From assembly GCA_900618425.1 (NCBI GenBank), contig UZAN01039948.1, positions 32,213 through 96,212 on the forward strand: 64,000 nucleotides of DNA, given 5' to 3'. Below the pieces are notes generated by a model, which was not told the DNA's origin, searched no databases, and saw only the letters and a program-made list of their open reading frames with translations. The first letter of the stretch is position 1. Each line of letters opens with the position of its first letter. Positions 46,863 to 59,892 of this stretch are shown here, piece after piece. Source of the DNA: Echinostoma caproni (Eukaryota; Platyhelminthes; Trematoda; Plagiorchiida; Echinostomatidae). Position numbers and translations under genes: made by a program.

Positions 46863-47538
46863 AAAAGGCTCATAGGGACAATAATGAAGAGCCTCCAAAC
46901 TTTGTCACACATTGTAACAAAAACAAAAGATAATTTTGTGTACTTTAGGAATCAATAAATGAATATATACGTAACGGATGAACAGTTTGCTCGCCGAGAG
47001 CGTTTTATCACCATGGCTGGCAAATTGACACCAGAATGCATTGTATATCTGATCAAAACCAAAGCCATACTCAAGGATCACAGGTCGCGTCTTTTTACAG
47101 TTACAAAAGCTTTTTATCCTAAATGTATCCGCACTCATAAATTGGAAATATTTCATGGAATTTTGCAAACAAAAAAGAGAGAGGATGAAACTTTACTTTT
47201 CTTTAATATGAGACGCCCAAAAACTAGAATACCCTTCAGCTAGTTATGATGTGGTCTATTTGGATTTGATGGGGTCCAATGAACATTTTAATTAATGCGT
47301 TATCCATTTTGATTACAAAAGGTGCTTCTTCCAACATGACCGGATTTTGTTCTCCTCTGAGGAGCATCATAAGATGGGTGTGAATCAGTTATTACCACAC
47401 AAAAACGGTTTTGATGAAGCCATCCTCTAACGTCATAAAATCTGTTCACAGGAGTTCACAGACCTTAATTTTGACATTTATGCCGTCAGGAGACTTTCAC
47501 CGAATCAATAATTATGCTAAGATTGTGGAACATTCAGT

Positions 47539-47618
47539 AGCCTCGGTGGGATTCGAACCACCCATGGACGCCGTCTACGTTTTGTACACGCACGCTCCAC
47601 CAGCTGAGCTACGAGGCC
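47539..47618 (-). repeat. tRNA-derived SINE head (same family as 10859-10950)
   Basis: The minus strand folds as a cloverleaf: acceptor GGCCTCG/CGAGGCT, D-stem GCTC/GAGC, anticodon stem TGCGT/ACGTA with loop GTACAAA, and T-arm GGTGGTTCGAATCCCACC with one base fewer than normal. The anticodon position reads ACA, which would decode the Cys codon UGU but is not a normal tRNA-Cys anticodon. The extra-long variable region and the ACTGAAtg continuation shared with the 10.8-kb copies mark it as a SINE or dead tRNA. Confidence 0.7.
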
Positions 47619-47635
47619 ACACCGATAGCGAAAAG

Positions 47636-47672
47636 AACTTAAAATCTGCCAATAATTGGCAATAATTGGCCA
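47636..47672. repeat. Short tandem AATAATTGGC repeat
   Basis: About three imperfect units of AATAATTGGC, directly beside the tRNA-like SINE; possibly the SINE's simple tail or a target-site artefact. Confidence 0.5.
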
Positions 47673-49375
47673 ATAATTTGAACATAATTATATGCCGCAT
47701 TGGTAAGTTGCATGATTTTGGTTACAGTCGAAATCTTATAAAGGTGATTTGACATTCGACATATCACAAGTGATGGTGAACTGCCATGACTAAATGTGAT
47801 CGCATATAGAAAAAGACACCCAAATTAATGTTTCACAGGTTTTAGAGGTATAGAAATTTTGAATTACTCAATGTTCACTGAGTCTAGTGGGGAAAACCTC
47901 AACGTAGATTAAGCAAACCAGCGTTGAGCATTTGGTCCTAAAATCCGCAAACAAACTGTGAGAGAATCGCCGTGCGTAACGGTCGGGTGACAGGAGTATC
48001 GGAATGCAAAGTCCAAAGGGAACAGTGGAGAAGCTCGACGAGTTCCACAAAGGATAAACCCATTACGGCTCCAAATGTTGTCGATCACGATACAGTAAGC
48101 AATCATTTATATAAAATGCGGAATAGATCGCTGAGTTTAACAAGCTGAATTCATATCATAGTCCCTCTTTCAGTTCAATTTTCGTGTATTCTGTAATTTT
48201 ACTGCTGATTCTATGTTCCCATTTGTAGCTTCATGCGTTTCGAGTTACTTCATTTTACATAAGGAAATATGCTCTTGAGTAATTAACCAATTTCCAATGA
48301 TTTTTTGTATGGTACTCAGCGGCACAATGGTCTTTGTTACTGTCTCATCGAGCACAACGGGCACAACAACAGTGTGGTCGCAGTACATTGGTGATATTCC
48401 ACCTTAGTGTGACAATAACTGGTGATCATGCATGTGAATCAGAGTATTGCAGAATTCAAGCGCTTGGAAATTGCAGGACAGAGATTTTATGACCGAAAAT
48501 TGGTCAAAGTAATTTTCGTATGATTTATCAGGTATGAAAGCACTTTTATTTGTAGGCTAAGAAAATGTGTCTGTGGGACAACGTTGAACATTAATGATAA
48601 TACAGTCTGGTATAAATATAAGCTTACACATGATAATAATAAAAACGTTGACTGTGCTATCCAACTACGAATGTCGAATAGTATGCATCTCATAGGATAC
48701 AATTGGTACATGTTAATTCAGTCTATTATATCGAAGGATGTGTCAACTTGTGCCAAATCGTGATCCAAAATATTCTCCAGGTTATTTCAAATTTCTCTGA
48801 TTACCAATCCATTGCGTCTGGTGAAACATAATTTATTGGTGTCCTACGAGTGAATCCTTTTGTGTTTGCTCGCATAAGAGACCACTTTTGAATAATGCAT
48901 ATCTAAAAGGAGTACGGATGGTTTGTCAAACCAGTGTGATATCTCCTCTTTGAGAATGTGCGATTCGCTTGACCTCATCTGACAGACTTAAACAACACTG
49001 CCCTTACGTCGGGTGCTTACGGTCATCACGTTTGAATATAATCTAGCAGTCAGGAAAATAATTTTCAATATTGGGGCAATTTTGACGATTACTTTCGAAT
49101 TTGAGCCAAAGTCTAGTACTTGCTTCTTTTGCGACAACTTATTGAATACAAAGCAAAAATTCAAGCCTAATCTAAATTAACTTCCGTTAACAAAAGTCGA
49201 AATCATGGAAAAGCATTCACATGCGTTCCTACGGGGATACTTTTATGCACATTTCATCAGATCGGAGCCCGAGAAAAACCTAATGAAATACAGGCAATGG
49301 TCTTCATGCATGTTGAAGCTTTGTAGACAAGAATCTAGAAACGTTCAGCGCCGCACATGAGGCTATCATATTCAC
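47673..49375. other. Non-coding stretch
   Basis: The interval 47868-48110 is open in two minus-strand frames and one plus-strand frame ending at an ACA|GTAAGC donor, so strand cannot be decided. Nothing else recognised. Confidence 0.35.
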
Positions 49376-49521
49376 CAAGAAGATAGAAGCAAAGGATTGA
49401 AAACCATTTATTGATGGACTCTTCAGTCGAAGATATAACGGCTCAAAAATTAAGTTGTACTTATCGTCAGAACACACGGAGTGAACAATACATGAAGGCT
49501 CATAGTTTTGATCCAAGTAAA
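49376..49521 (-). CDS. Internal exon candidate, 48 codons
   Basis: On the minus strand TTAGGTCTATCTTCAG|TT and CTTCTTG|GTGAAT bound 146 open bases encoding YLDQNYEPSCIVHSVCSDDK, YNLIFEPLYLRLKSPSINGF, QSFASIFL. Two cysteines and a beta-rich pattern suggest an extracellular segment. Phase: two leading bases, ends at a codon boundary. No family recognised. Confidence 0.4.
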
Positions 49522-49830
49522 CTGAAGATAGACCTAACAGTAATTCTGGTATTTTGAGCTCAGAAAATCAGCTCTGAAGATGCGTCGCAAGATGAATCTA
49601 GGTTTGTCTCGGAAGTGCTCAAACTGTTTTATTTAAAGAAGATAATGCAAAACACATACAGACAGAATCAAAAAGAAGGATTTCTTTATTGTTCTTTGTT
49701 TCGAGTGCAAGATGACCACAGAAACCTTCATTAGACGAATGATGTAAGCGCTGAAAGCTGTGTGCAGCGCGGCTCACCTACATAATAAGATAAACTACTT
49801 ATGTTGACCACTTTATTGGTTGCTTACTAG

Positions 49831-49973
49831 TTCAACTGTGTCTATCACTTCCAGTACCTCGGTTAACAGCACGGCAGTTATATATGCACATGAAAGAACG
49901 CCATCAGTGCTGGTTAAATCAAGGGACTTCCGGATCCATCAGAATAGTGATTCTCAATCATTTGAATACCATG
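49831..49973 (+). CDS. Exon candidate, Ser/Thr-rich
   Basis: A strong acceptor (TTATTGGTTGCTTACTAG|T) and a CATG|GTAACC donor bound 143 open bases encoding STVSITSSTSVNSTAVIYAH, ERTPSVLVKSRDFRIHQNSD, SQSFEYH. The leftover G joins AA of the next exon at 50561 to give Glu, in phase. Ser/Thr-rich start with an N-x-T site suits an extracellular region. Confidence 0.45.
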
Positions 49974-50560
49974 GTAACCGAAGATTATTAATCAGGTTTC
50001 TCCAAATCCTTCCAGGTGTATTTGAATGCACACATCAGCCATAGCTGAAGCCACTGTATCTCCGATCTGTGCTTCAAATTTTTCAATCTAAGCCCTTCAT
50101 TTTCTTCAAGTTCATGACCCCTAATTCCTGCACAAGAACACAGATTCACCCAGCAGTTTCGCCACCTCGCAACTGGGTGCCACGACTAAAATGATATGAC
50201 AGAAATCCGATCAGCACAAAAATGGTAATGTGATGTGCAAATCGCACAGGCAACTACAGTGATTAATTACGTATATTTTAATATTCTGTTGTTTGCTTCT
50301 CGACCACTAGATTAATCTTCAAGTATAATTCGTAAGGGTATGATTATCAATTTCTGAAGCCATTTTTCGCTGACAATTTGGTGAAAGTACCACCGGAAAA
50401 GTGATTTTAAATAGATGTCAGTTACCGATTATATCTAAATATCACCAGGTCGTGTCCCAAAGTTTTCCTTGCAAATTACCATTCTCTTAAAACGGCAAAG
50501 GCAACAAAAAATCAATTCATACCTCATGCTGACAATATTCTACCGGCTTCTGCTCCCTAG
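49974..50560. other. Presumed intron
   Basis: A 587-bp interval between two phase-compatible plus-strand exon candidates. Nothing else seen. Confidence 0.35.
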
Positions 50561-50628
50561 AAACAACGGACCGTTACGTCATCATAAACATTACTGGAAC
50601 CGTCGAAGGCACATATGCCTTTTCCGCG
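50561..50628 (+). CDS. Exon candidate following 49973
   Basis: Acceptor CCGGCTTCTGCTCCCTAG|AA opens 68 bases encoding TTDRYVIINITGTVEGTYAF, SA with an N-x-T site; the alternating pattern resembles a beta strand pair of an Ig- or FN3-like fold, though this is only an impression. The donor GCG|GTTTGA is poor; without it the frame stops at the next codon (TGA at 50632). Confidence 0.35.
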
Positions 50629-50632
50629 GTTT

Positions 50633-52305
50633 GATTCCCAATCCACCAGGATAAGAAAGATGTAACCAACATAAAAACGGACTTTTTTCGTTCAATATTT
50701 TTGAACGGAAAAGGACAAAATTAATATGCATTATTCAATATCCTTGGAAAGTTGTGGAATTTACACTTGAGTTATTCAATGACAGAAGACAAAACAACAT
50801 AAAAATGCCTATTCGTTACCCAGGAGCTTACATGAGTCATCCGATCAATTATATCCCGCTAAAAGATACCTAATTCAGTTTCTTTCCTTCCGTACTTCTC
50901 AAGACGAGTGCAAGAAATATTGGCTCTTTTTCCTGTTAGCATCATGATTGTTGGTCTTTTGGTTTTCTATGGATAAATTTTGATTAAATAGATGGAAGAA
51001 GAAAAGCTCGTTAGCGCTAATTAGGGTATCAACTAGAATTTGGCGACATCAAGCTTTTTAAAAAGGCAAACAGGATTTCCGTTCTTTAATTTAATTATCT
51101 CACAAAACTTATGAAAATAAGTACACCATTCAAGTTTTAAGTATTTTATCATGATCATATCCTTGAATTTCGTCTCCTATTTTCTAATTTGTTTCATAGA
51201 CAACAGGATCTGTTCCCCTGATCTTGTTTGATGTTGCCTCTCCAGTGAGAAAACTTTGTGTCAACTAAAAAAGCATGAGTGTACTACTGGTTTAAAAAAA
51301 CCATCTAAGGTATGTTTTCCGGAAGCTGAATTACGTAAATGAATTTAATGTGTTTTGCTATTCCTATTTTCTATCCTAGCTGAAACCATTCTCGGATTTT
51401 TTCTCCAAAAGTACTAACCAGTTGCGCGTGCGTATATAGCGTGATGACTTTTCTTGGTGGGTCTTGTAGGTACTCATTGGAAAGTTGTTGAATGCTTGAA
51501 TTTTATACCACACTATCCGGACGTTTGCTTTATTTGAATGAAATTAATCTACGTCTTACATTAGTAGACACCATTCATTTTCGTGTTCTCAGTTTTTCCC
51601 ATAGAATTGGAATTCGAATAAATGCAACGTTTCACAATTTCGAATACATCCCTAAATCTGTGCAAAAGGTAATTTGTTATGTGATAGCATTATCTTACTA
51701 ATAATAAAAATGTATAGCAGGTATATCGCATAAAACAAATTTGAAAATCCGCGGGTTCTGAACATAAGTCTTTCAATGCATAATGCTTTTACAAATGTGC
51801 AGAGCAGCAAAATTAATTCTTGACAGAAAGGGCGCTTGCGAACAGCAGATATGTGAAAAGTTGTTCTGGCTAACCAACGGAATCAATCAACGTTTCGGGT
51901 TTGAATGTCAAATGGTTTATCTTGCATTTCGTCCTAGATAAAAAATGAAGAAGAATTCCTGGAATTACTGCCATAATCTTTGACAAAAATAGGTTGAGCA
52001 CTAATCTATTTCCCAACTAGCAGTGAACCATAGATTCTTGTTTCATTCCTAGACAAAATAAGCTCCTTTTAGTAATTGGTACTCAAAGTTAGCGGAGGCT
52101 TCAACTGATAATTGCAAGTTGCAATGAATAATGGGTGAATTTTCACATGTTGCTATTTCAAATGAATGACAAACGCCATTTAGCACGCCATTGTGTTACA
52201 AAACAGGCTAACCAGCTACTCGCAGACTACCACTTTGTTGACGGCGGTACGTGTGTCGTTGTATTTTCGTCATTTTCTTCTAGAAGCTCTATGAAATAAT
52301 TGTAT
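50633..52305. other. Non-coding stretch
   Basis: Nothing recognised; the ORF at 51492-51701 lacks support. Confidence 0.4.
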
Positions 52306-52324
52306 TGTAGGCATGAAGCCTACA
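52306..52324. repeat. 7-bp hairpin at the 3' end of the CR1-like copy
   Basis: TGTAGGC, loop ATGAA, GCCTACA. It lies just past the 3' side of the minus-strand CR1-like ORF and may be part of its 3' UTR. Confidence 0.6.
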
Positions 52325-53080
52325 TTTCAGTTAAAAGTACACAGTTTGGGGTAAGGGGGAAAAATATATAAATAAAAAGCAATTACAATGAAAAACAAAC
52401 AGAAATCCAATCCGAAAACTGTTAAGAAAGTCTGTGAAAACCTGCTCTTTGTTAACAAGAATACGTGCTAATGAGGGTATTGTGGAGTTACGATAAATGT
52501 TTATTCGAGAGGGAACACAACGATATTGTGATCTCGTGGAAGGGTGGGAACGACAGGAAGTTAAATCTGCATGTAATGGATGTGTGGAGTCCATGAGAAT
52601 TTTATGTGCAAACTTTTCACATGCATTCAAATGACGTTTGCATAGGTTAGTTACCAACTCCTTTAGCGGGATTGAAGAGACGTGACTAATAATGGTTATT
52701 CCACATCGAAGCAAATTAAAATCCTTCTTTAGGAGGTTGGGAAAAATAACTGGTGAACAGTAGAGTAAAACGGGGAAGGCACACTGGTATACAAATTTAG
52801 AAATGATTGATTGTTGGGTACGAAACTGACGAAGCTTGCGGATATGAAAAGAAAGTCGTCGGAGCTTACTGACGATGTGCTGAATGTGAGAGGTCCAGTG
52901 AAGATTAGAATCAATAGAAACTCCCAGGTATTTGATACAATTTACTCGGGATACTGGTTCGGAGCCAATGGATACCGGTTCACTTGGGACAGTAGAGCGG
53001 GATAATGTAAAGAGACACTCGAAACATTTGGATAGGTTAAGAGTGCTTGTGAAGTGGCACTGATGATGTCACCTCGGCTG
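52325..53080 (-). mobile_element. CR1-like retrotransposon, C-terminal third of the reverse transcriptase
   Basis: The minus strand gives LNLSKCFECLF, then SRVNCIKYLGVSIDSNLHWT (the conserved 'YLG..ID..L.W..HI' block), SKLRRLSFHIRKLRQFRTQQ, PVLLYCSPVIFPNLLKKDF, HPSTRSQYRCVPSRINIYRN and STIPSLARILVNKEQVF. The segment is unusually intact, open from about 53000 to 52440 with a single frame change near 52720. The palm with the catalytic aspartates (YADD) is not present, so the copy is 5'-truncated. A divergent 3' part follows to 52325. It shares its end with the copies at 26818-27475 and 4492-5670. Confidence 0.85.
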
Positions 53081-55063
53081 CTAATGAAACGTTTGCAAAC
53101 AAATTGCCAAGCTCCGCGAACAGAAGAAATGGAATAATTCCTTATGGATTTTAGCAAAAGGAATCTAGCTTTTGCGGATTTCTCTACAGTGCTAATTGCA
53201 GGATCCAGTTTTATCGCACTAAACAAGACAGTTCCGTCAGAACAGTATCCTCTTCAGTTTCCTAGGTTTATACAAAATCAGTCAAATATGCTTCATGATA
53301 AAGGTAAAATATGCTACCCACTTGCAGACACTGTCATCCGGTGTTTGCGCGTTAGTAATAAACTTCAGTATATCATCTGGGAATAAACAAATAAAATATA
53401 TCGACAGTTAGACAAACAGTCACTAGGTGCTCCATATTAAACAAGCAACAAAAACTCTACTCTGTCGTTTGCGCCTAAACACTTTTCATTTCACATTCAT
53501 TATTTATTTTGACTGAATGTCAGAAAACAAAAGTGAAAGCTTATCCAGTAATCAGATTTCGTGGAAATTAACATAAATCTATAACACCAGGAACGCAAAA
53601 TTGCGCTCGAATCACAGTTAATGTCTTGCCAATGTACGTCTAACTTGAGTCTAAATTGAGCAATAATAAGAATCATTCCATTGGAGTAAAAACAATGTTT
53701 ACCTGTCAAAAAAAGCAAAACGTCGAAACCCGAGGAAATACGATAAATCATCGAAGTCACAGAATATCATTTCTTAATAACTACTTTAAAATGACACAGA
53801 AACGTATTGAAAGACCCTTGAGCCAATTGAAATCGTAGATCAACCCCATTTTTCCATTTATGGTTAGATTTTATAATTCTTCTGTTAGTTCAAATTCTTT
53901 CTCAATAAGTCAGTTTTGTTTTTCGATAGTTATCCTTTGAATTGAGTTTTGTCAGGACACCACTTCATTAAATTAAATCAAGGAAAAAGTTTCAATTCCT
54001 GGGTAGACCTATCCAATTTATTTGATTTATTAAATGTTCATGCGTCGCGTGTCATAATTTGAGTGAAAACGCATAGTTTTTCTGCGATTTCTCCAAATGT
54101 CATCCACTCTTTCCCCCGACCACTGTTCAAATGCAATTCATGTACAGTTTGGTTTAAATTTATCCTGATAAGTTGGATAGTTTGAAAAATGCAAAAGCAA
54201 ATTCGAACTGCTGACAAAATATTCAAAACGGTTTATCGGCAACACCCCACATTCTCGCTTAGGGATCGTGCATATCTGCATATCAAACTTCACTGGTTTG
54301 TTCGAGAAAACGGACTTTAATCCTTCCCACATAAAACACAAAGCTTCGTGTTTATCATATCTGCCCATCAATCCCTAGCATGCTCTATCCGCCACTGACC
54401 ACACTATGAGTGACTGACTGAGCCTTTTTCAGTAAACGTTTGTACGCACAGCACGTGAGGCGGAGCATCAACTTTATATCCCGAGTACGTGACCCATTTG
54501 CAAACCAACAAAGTGTTGACCGATGAAGTTTGATTTTTGCTCAAAGCTAAGTTGCATGTGCCTCGTTACCAGTATTTCTGGGTTTCTATCATTGGGTTTG
54601 TTAGTACAAGAGTGAATCAGAATAGTACTGTCCTTCGCACACTTTGACAGCGTCAAGAATTTCAGTACATTTGTAGTTGAAATTTACTATACAGTTTTAT
54701 TTCTGTATGGGATACACACCGTAACTTTAGACTCTGAAAGGCTTTACATAAACCCTTGGGCTCATTATCATAAACGGTTGATTTTGGCTAACGCGAATTA
54801 ATTTAGTGATTTTAATTAACTTATTTGCAGGTGAATCTGCCTTGATATTCTTCAAATAATACTATGGTTCATGACAACATCAGCTTTATTCACGAAGTGG
54901 TAAATATACGTAGCCGTACGAAGTAAAACCCACCTGGTTGATTTTATCAGACCCTACTGAGAGTAAAGTATTAGAACAGCTACAATCGATACACACAACC
55001 TCATACTCGTATCGTTGCATGAACTATCAAACATCAAATTAATTTTGGTGCCTAAACGTTCAG
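53081..55063. other. Non-coding stretch
   Basis: The first 150 bp may be more of the CR1-like ORF in decayed form. Minus-strand ORFs at 53500-53760 and 54138-54371 lack splice support. Confidence 0.35.
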
Positions 55064-55143
55064 TCACCGTTTTGATGGTAGTCAGGGTAGTGGATCCCAA
55101 TCTGGAGGTTTACAATTCGAGTCCGTACAAGGACAATCAAAAA
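55064..55143 (+). CDS. Exon candidate, 26 codons
   Basis: Acceptor GCCTAAACGTTCAG|TC and donor CAAAAA|GTAAGC bound 80 open bases encoding TVLMVVRVVDPNLEVYNSSP, YKDNQK. Two leading bases, then ends in phase 0. The frame continues open to 55335 if the donor is not used. No family recognised. Confidence 0.35.
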
Positions 55144-56849
55144 GTAAGCTCTCCTGTTAAAACCATACACGTGGTTATTTTATATGGGATCTCATTCGGG
55201 TATCAACTGAATGAGGTTGTCGCGCAAATGCCTAAATCCTACGCAACTTGGATAAATACAGTTTTGTATTGGAGTTCATTATTGCACCAAACAATTCCAT
55301 TCGATTTGAGTTCAATCACATTCCAATGCATTTGACAGAATTTATTTTACTACTGCAGCAAAACGCTTCTCGGAGATTTTACCCAATATGTTTAGATGTT
55401 AACTGTTTGCCAATGAGAATAAAAATGATGTGTTCCTATGCGCAATAGTCAATGATTGCACCGGTCATGCTTAACTGAGGTACTGTATAATCGTGCACTT
55501 GGTTGATTTATACTCAAACAAAAAAACAGTTCATCAGGATTTAATTTTCACTTGCTTATTTCATTTTGCCCGAGTGCAACATGATACATCCAAGGTCATA
55601 TTCTGATTAGTATACCGTCCAACTGCTCCATACAATAAAGGAATTTGACAACCTTGCTAGCTAATCAAATTTGAGTTAGACAACAAAATTTTGAATAACT
55701 CGGATAACCTTGAGAGCGTTATGATAACTGACGTGCCAGGGATACGTTTGTGAAACGGACGTTCTACAGACACGGCTGACGTCAGAGGATCGTATGTCAA
55801 TATGCCAGACAGAGAAAGAAGAAAATAGAAACACATGGCCTAGGCCAGACTCATAAATTAGCATACAATTGTAAGTATTCACTATGGTTTTATAGTTTGC
55901 CTCATATTTGATTAAATATTCAAATTTGTACTTTCGCAGCCGTTTTTGTGATGTTCCAGATGTTCGAGTGGAACATAATTTAAACAACGACTGTATACAC
56001 CGGCGGATTTCAAAGCACAGTCAGTTGAAACACGGAAGAAAACGTGCATAGGACTCGATAGCTTAGAATGAAGTTGTGCCGACATGGTTTGAGCTCATCA
56101 ACTTCATAGTTAATTTAGCCGCAACATAACACTCATTTCTGACTATTAAACCGATTCCAAAAGAAAACCATAGCAGGAAACTGAAAAGAGAATGTGAATA
56201 ATAATTTGTAGTTCACTGAGTATTGACCGACAGCCATTCACACAGAGAAGTCAAAAATTTCTCATGTAAATTCCGATCAATTTCCAATTAGGTTATCTTT
56301 AAACCAGTGTTCTGCTAAGTGTTTGTGATTTATTGCTATTCTCTGCTACCAGAAGACGAGCCTTCCCCCAGTATTCCATAACTGATCCAGTGTCTTTGCG
56401 ACTCATAGATATCAGCATTTTAAAATAATTATTAAATATCTTCTGTATCATTTAGTCTAAAACAGTACTCAAAAGTGATACAAAGCACATCCGGGTTTTA
56501 TAAATATATTTCAATTTTTTTTCTTTTGTTTTTGATACTCAAAATGTTTAGACATAAATAATATGTCACGCTTATTTGTCTGTTTGTTGAAATTTAGGTA
56601 TTTTTTGCAGTTTCCGTTACAGATAGCTTCCAATTTAGCTCCGATTCATCACTGATTTTTCGGGCGGTCATACGTTTCACAAGGTCTCTCCTGTTCTGAT
56701 TAAATACACTGAATACTACAGCACTGGTTTGTTTCTTCATTTCACATTATTTTTTAATTTCACTTTATTGACCGTATAATAATACAAGTTTAAGGGAGGG
56801 GGAGGCGACTAATCAGAGGGCTACCATACAACACACAATGGAGAAGTCA
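55144..56849. other. Non-coding stretch
   Basis: A pyrimidine-rich lead to an AG near 55780 on the minus strand could precede a small exon, but the frame is ambiguous. Nothing else recognised. Confidence 0.35.
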
Positions 56850-56935
56850 GGCAGTAACTTAAGGATTCGAACACACGTCCTCCGGAGCAATAATTTGTTA
56901 ACTTTATCACTTGCCCAACACCGCCCGTTCTCGGA
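56850..56935 (-). repeat. Possible tRNA-derived SINE, divergent
   Basis: The minus strand reads GTGTTGGGCAAGTGATAAAG, resembling an A box, and GAGGACGTGTGTTCGAATCC, a good B box, at the right spacing of about 45 bases. No acceptor stem is evident. It shares an 18-base block with 6930-6948. Confidence 0.45.
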
Positions 56936-59892
56936 ACAAAGAGGTTGTTCGACCAGCACATTTGAAGTTCTATTGCACATCTATGCTATGGTTTTCTCAA
57001 TGTGTCGACGTGTGGTTCTTAGGGGAAGCAGAATATTCACAACAAAAAGGGTATTTTGCTACTCCCTTATCTGCTCTGCTCTTCATTTCATACTTGATCT
57101 TGATTTAATGGATTTTGTGGGCGTCTACTGTGCGAACGTTTATTCCATACGCGATATGGCTTTACAAGCTGGCATTTGGTAATGCTATTACGTAAGCCTA
57201 GAATTCCAATTCGTTTGCTATTTACTCATAGCAGCTTTTGGGAACATTGTATTGTCTATTATTTAAAGGCGTATTTAAATGCCAACCTGCTCGAACGAAA
57301 GCATTTATTGTTATTTCCAGCTTTTGTTGCATATAAAAATAAATCACGGTTACCAATTGAATAAGTTACTAATTTAATTGGTCCCATATTAACCCACAAT
57401 ATGTGCATCAGTTAGTCGTGGAGAAAACGCCTTCGACCGAGAGAAAAGAATTAAATAACCATTAAGATAATCTGAGCGATCTTTTACCTGAAAAACATCC
57501 AAATTGTGATATTTAAAATAACAGAAACATTTTTGGAAAATAACGTTGATTTTTATATTTTATATTGTTTCCAAGAAGACCTTTCGAAAAAGTGAATTAC
57601 ACTGAGCAACGTTTTAACAAAGATAGGCAGGTAAGCTCAAGTAAAAAATCTCCAAAACCATTTTTGATGCTTTTCCAAAATTTGGTAAATGCCAAACACG
57701 TTTTTTAATCGGATGTCAAGCGTTGTAACCCTAGTCTTTTCCGGTTTTTCTTTAGAAACTTTATTCACGTGCAATCCGTTGAGATAATTAAAACGCGCAA
57801 TGGTGTCTGGGTGTGTGCAGCCCGACTACTAGCTACTTAGTGTTTCTCCACCAAGTAAACATCCTCCGCATTTCGCATCGGAACTCAGTCAGTGCACACA
57901 CAAGGCAATCAGTGATAAATTGTTTTTAAAATCGTTTTCATGTTTGTCAGTTGTCATCAATTAGTTCTCCGTTCACTCCACGTTTGTTCTCGCTCAGTGT
58001 AGCGTGTACTGCTACTACGCTCGCCCAGTTGCAGCAGCGTTACTCAAATAGATTGGGCTGTGCATGATAACGAAGTCTTTATGGTTGATTGGTTTCGTTC
58101 TGTTAACACTTTTAGAGTCAGCCGATGGTGGGTGATTCATGTGGGTTCCAATAATCATGTAGCTTTATTTTCTCGTTTTTTAGAAGACTCGAAGGACAAA
58201 TACCCTTCAAAACATCGCTGTATAAAAATATTCTAAGAAATTACACTTTGGAATCAGAAGGCACACTGGTTGGTGGGTCAAAGTGATACAACTGTTCGTC
58301 CACGCGTGAGTTATTGCGATTTATGTAAGCCAAGTATTCAAGTATGTTATGCACGAACAATCAAAAGCCGTATGCACGAAGGTGTTGGGTAAGAGAGATT
58401 CAGGGGGCAGATACAACCAGTTAATTTCAGTTGACAGTCTTTAGATATATAACATATAACAACGTCTTTCATCAGCAAACTTGAAAACGTTACTAGAAAC
58501 CTGTAAAGCTGATAGGAATAATATGAAAAACGGAAGCAAAATTTGCAGTGTGATTTATAAAGTTTCAAATCATCTGAGAAAATTATTCGTAAACAGTATC
58601 TTTCCCACTTGTAGGAAAACTGCATGAATCATTCGCCTGATGGGAAAATGTGGTTAACTTGTAGCTCCAATAATTCCCATTGTTAACAACACTGTAGATA
58701 AAGGGGTAATAGTGAATCTTAAATAAATACCTGGTCTTGCCCCCAAAAGTGAAAAACACATAATGCATACAGCTCAATACATCCATTTCGAAATGTGGGC
58801 AAACAATCAGTCAGTGAAACCTAGTGAGTCATATTGGGTAGACAAACTTACATAGGATATTCTCAAGTCAACGAATGCTCTGTATATTCAGAAATTCAGT
58901 TGTATTCAAAGATTGCTTAGTTTTGCACGTTGGACAAAAACAGGATTTTTACAAACGTGCAGTTTGGCAAACAATAAGCGATCGTTGATGAGCAGTAAAA
59001 TCGCCATTGGAGCTAAATGAACTGGTGGTGATTGGTGGAGTAGTTAAACAAATGATCACCAAACAACGCCATCAACAATATTAGCAAACAACTGTGGTTC
59101 ATTGACACCACTGGCGGAGACATTTTGTGTTAAGAATGTTAGGCTCTGAAGGCGCCAATGATTTGATTAAGAGAGGTGAGAATTGACTGATATATTAGCT
59201 ACGGAAGGTTGACGGCTGAACGAAAAAGACACTAAGTTTATTGCCCGAGGTGTGAGATGGTGCATTGGGAGATTCATTTCTCTGCGGTTCCCGTAAGCGT
59301 GGTTTAGGAAACGACCTCATGCTTAGGACTGGACCAAAAAGTGTCTTTCTTTAATATGGACATGTTTTATGCAGTTGACAATGCACCCTCTTGCTAAAGC
59401 ATAAGTTACATGTCTACAAAATTAAAATATGCATTTAATAATAGTATACATTTATTTCTATTGCTTTCAACTCCTGCAATATTGCAAAGTTCGAGAGCCG
59501 GCCGTGGTTGATTAATGTCTGGGAAACCACAAATTCAAAGGTATTACAGAGTAGGTACAAACTTGAGAACTCTAAAGCGTCGTAGGTTCTATCCCTATCG
59601 AAATACTTCCTCGAATAAAAAGAAATTACTTTTTTACGTATCATGGTATTATCAATGAGTTAGAGATTCCCTATGGATTGAATATAGACGATAAGACGAG
59701 ATAAAAGATCCAAATGGTCGGCATTACAAAAATACACTTTCCGATTCAGCACNNNNCGTCACCGACAGCACCTCTCATGGCAACCAAGAAGCTCGGGTGA
59801 GTAAAAGATATCACGATTACTGTGATTGGCACGTAGGCAATGAATTTACATGCCATTGAGAATAAGTAGCTCAGTTATGATGGCCTCTGATA
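56936..59892. other. Non-coding stretch with a 4-N gap
   Basis: Positions 59753-59756 are N. ORFs at 56838-57364 (plus) and 58347-58786 (minus) have no splice or motif support. Confidence 0.4.

Noticed and set aside
46905..47243. Open frames on both strands after the 46640 repeat
   Set aside because: Both strands look equally protein-like and neither has a clear splice pair, so strand and reality cannot be decided.
47411..47665. Plus-strand ORF of 84 codons
   Set aside because: Its second half is the minus-strand tRNA-SINE read in the wrong sense.
47868..48106. Minus-strand ORFs and an opposing plus-strand frame with GTAAGC donor
   Set aside because: Conflicting frames; no acceptor good enough to choose.
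52942..53226. Minus-strand ORF of 94 codons
   Set aside because: For most of its length it is a shadow frame of the CR1-like reverse transcriptase.
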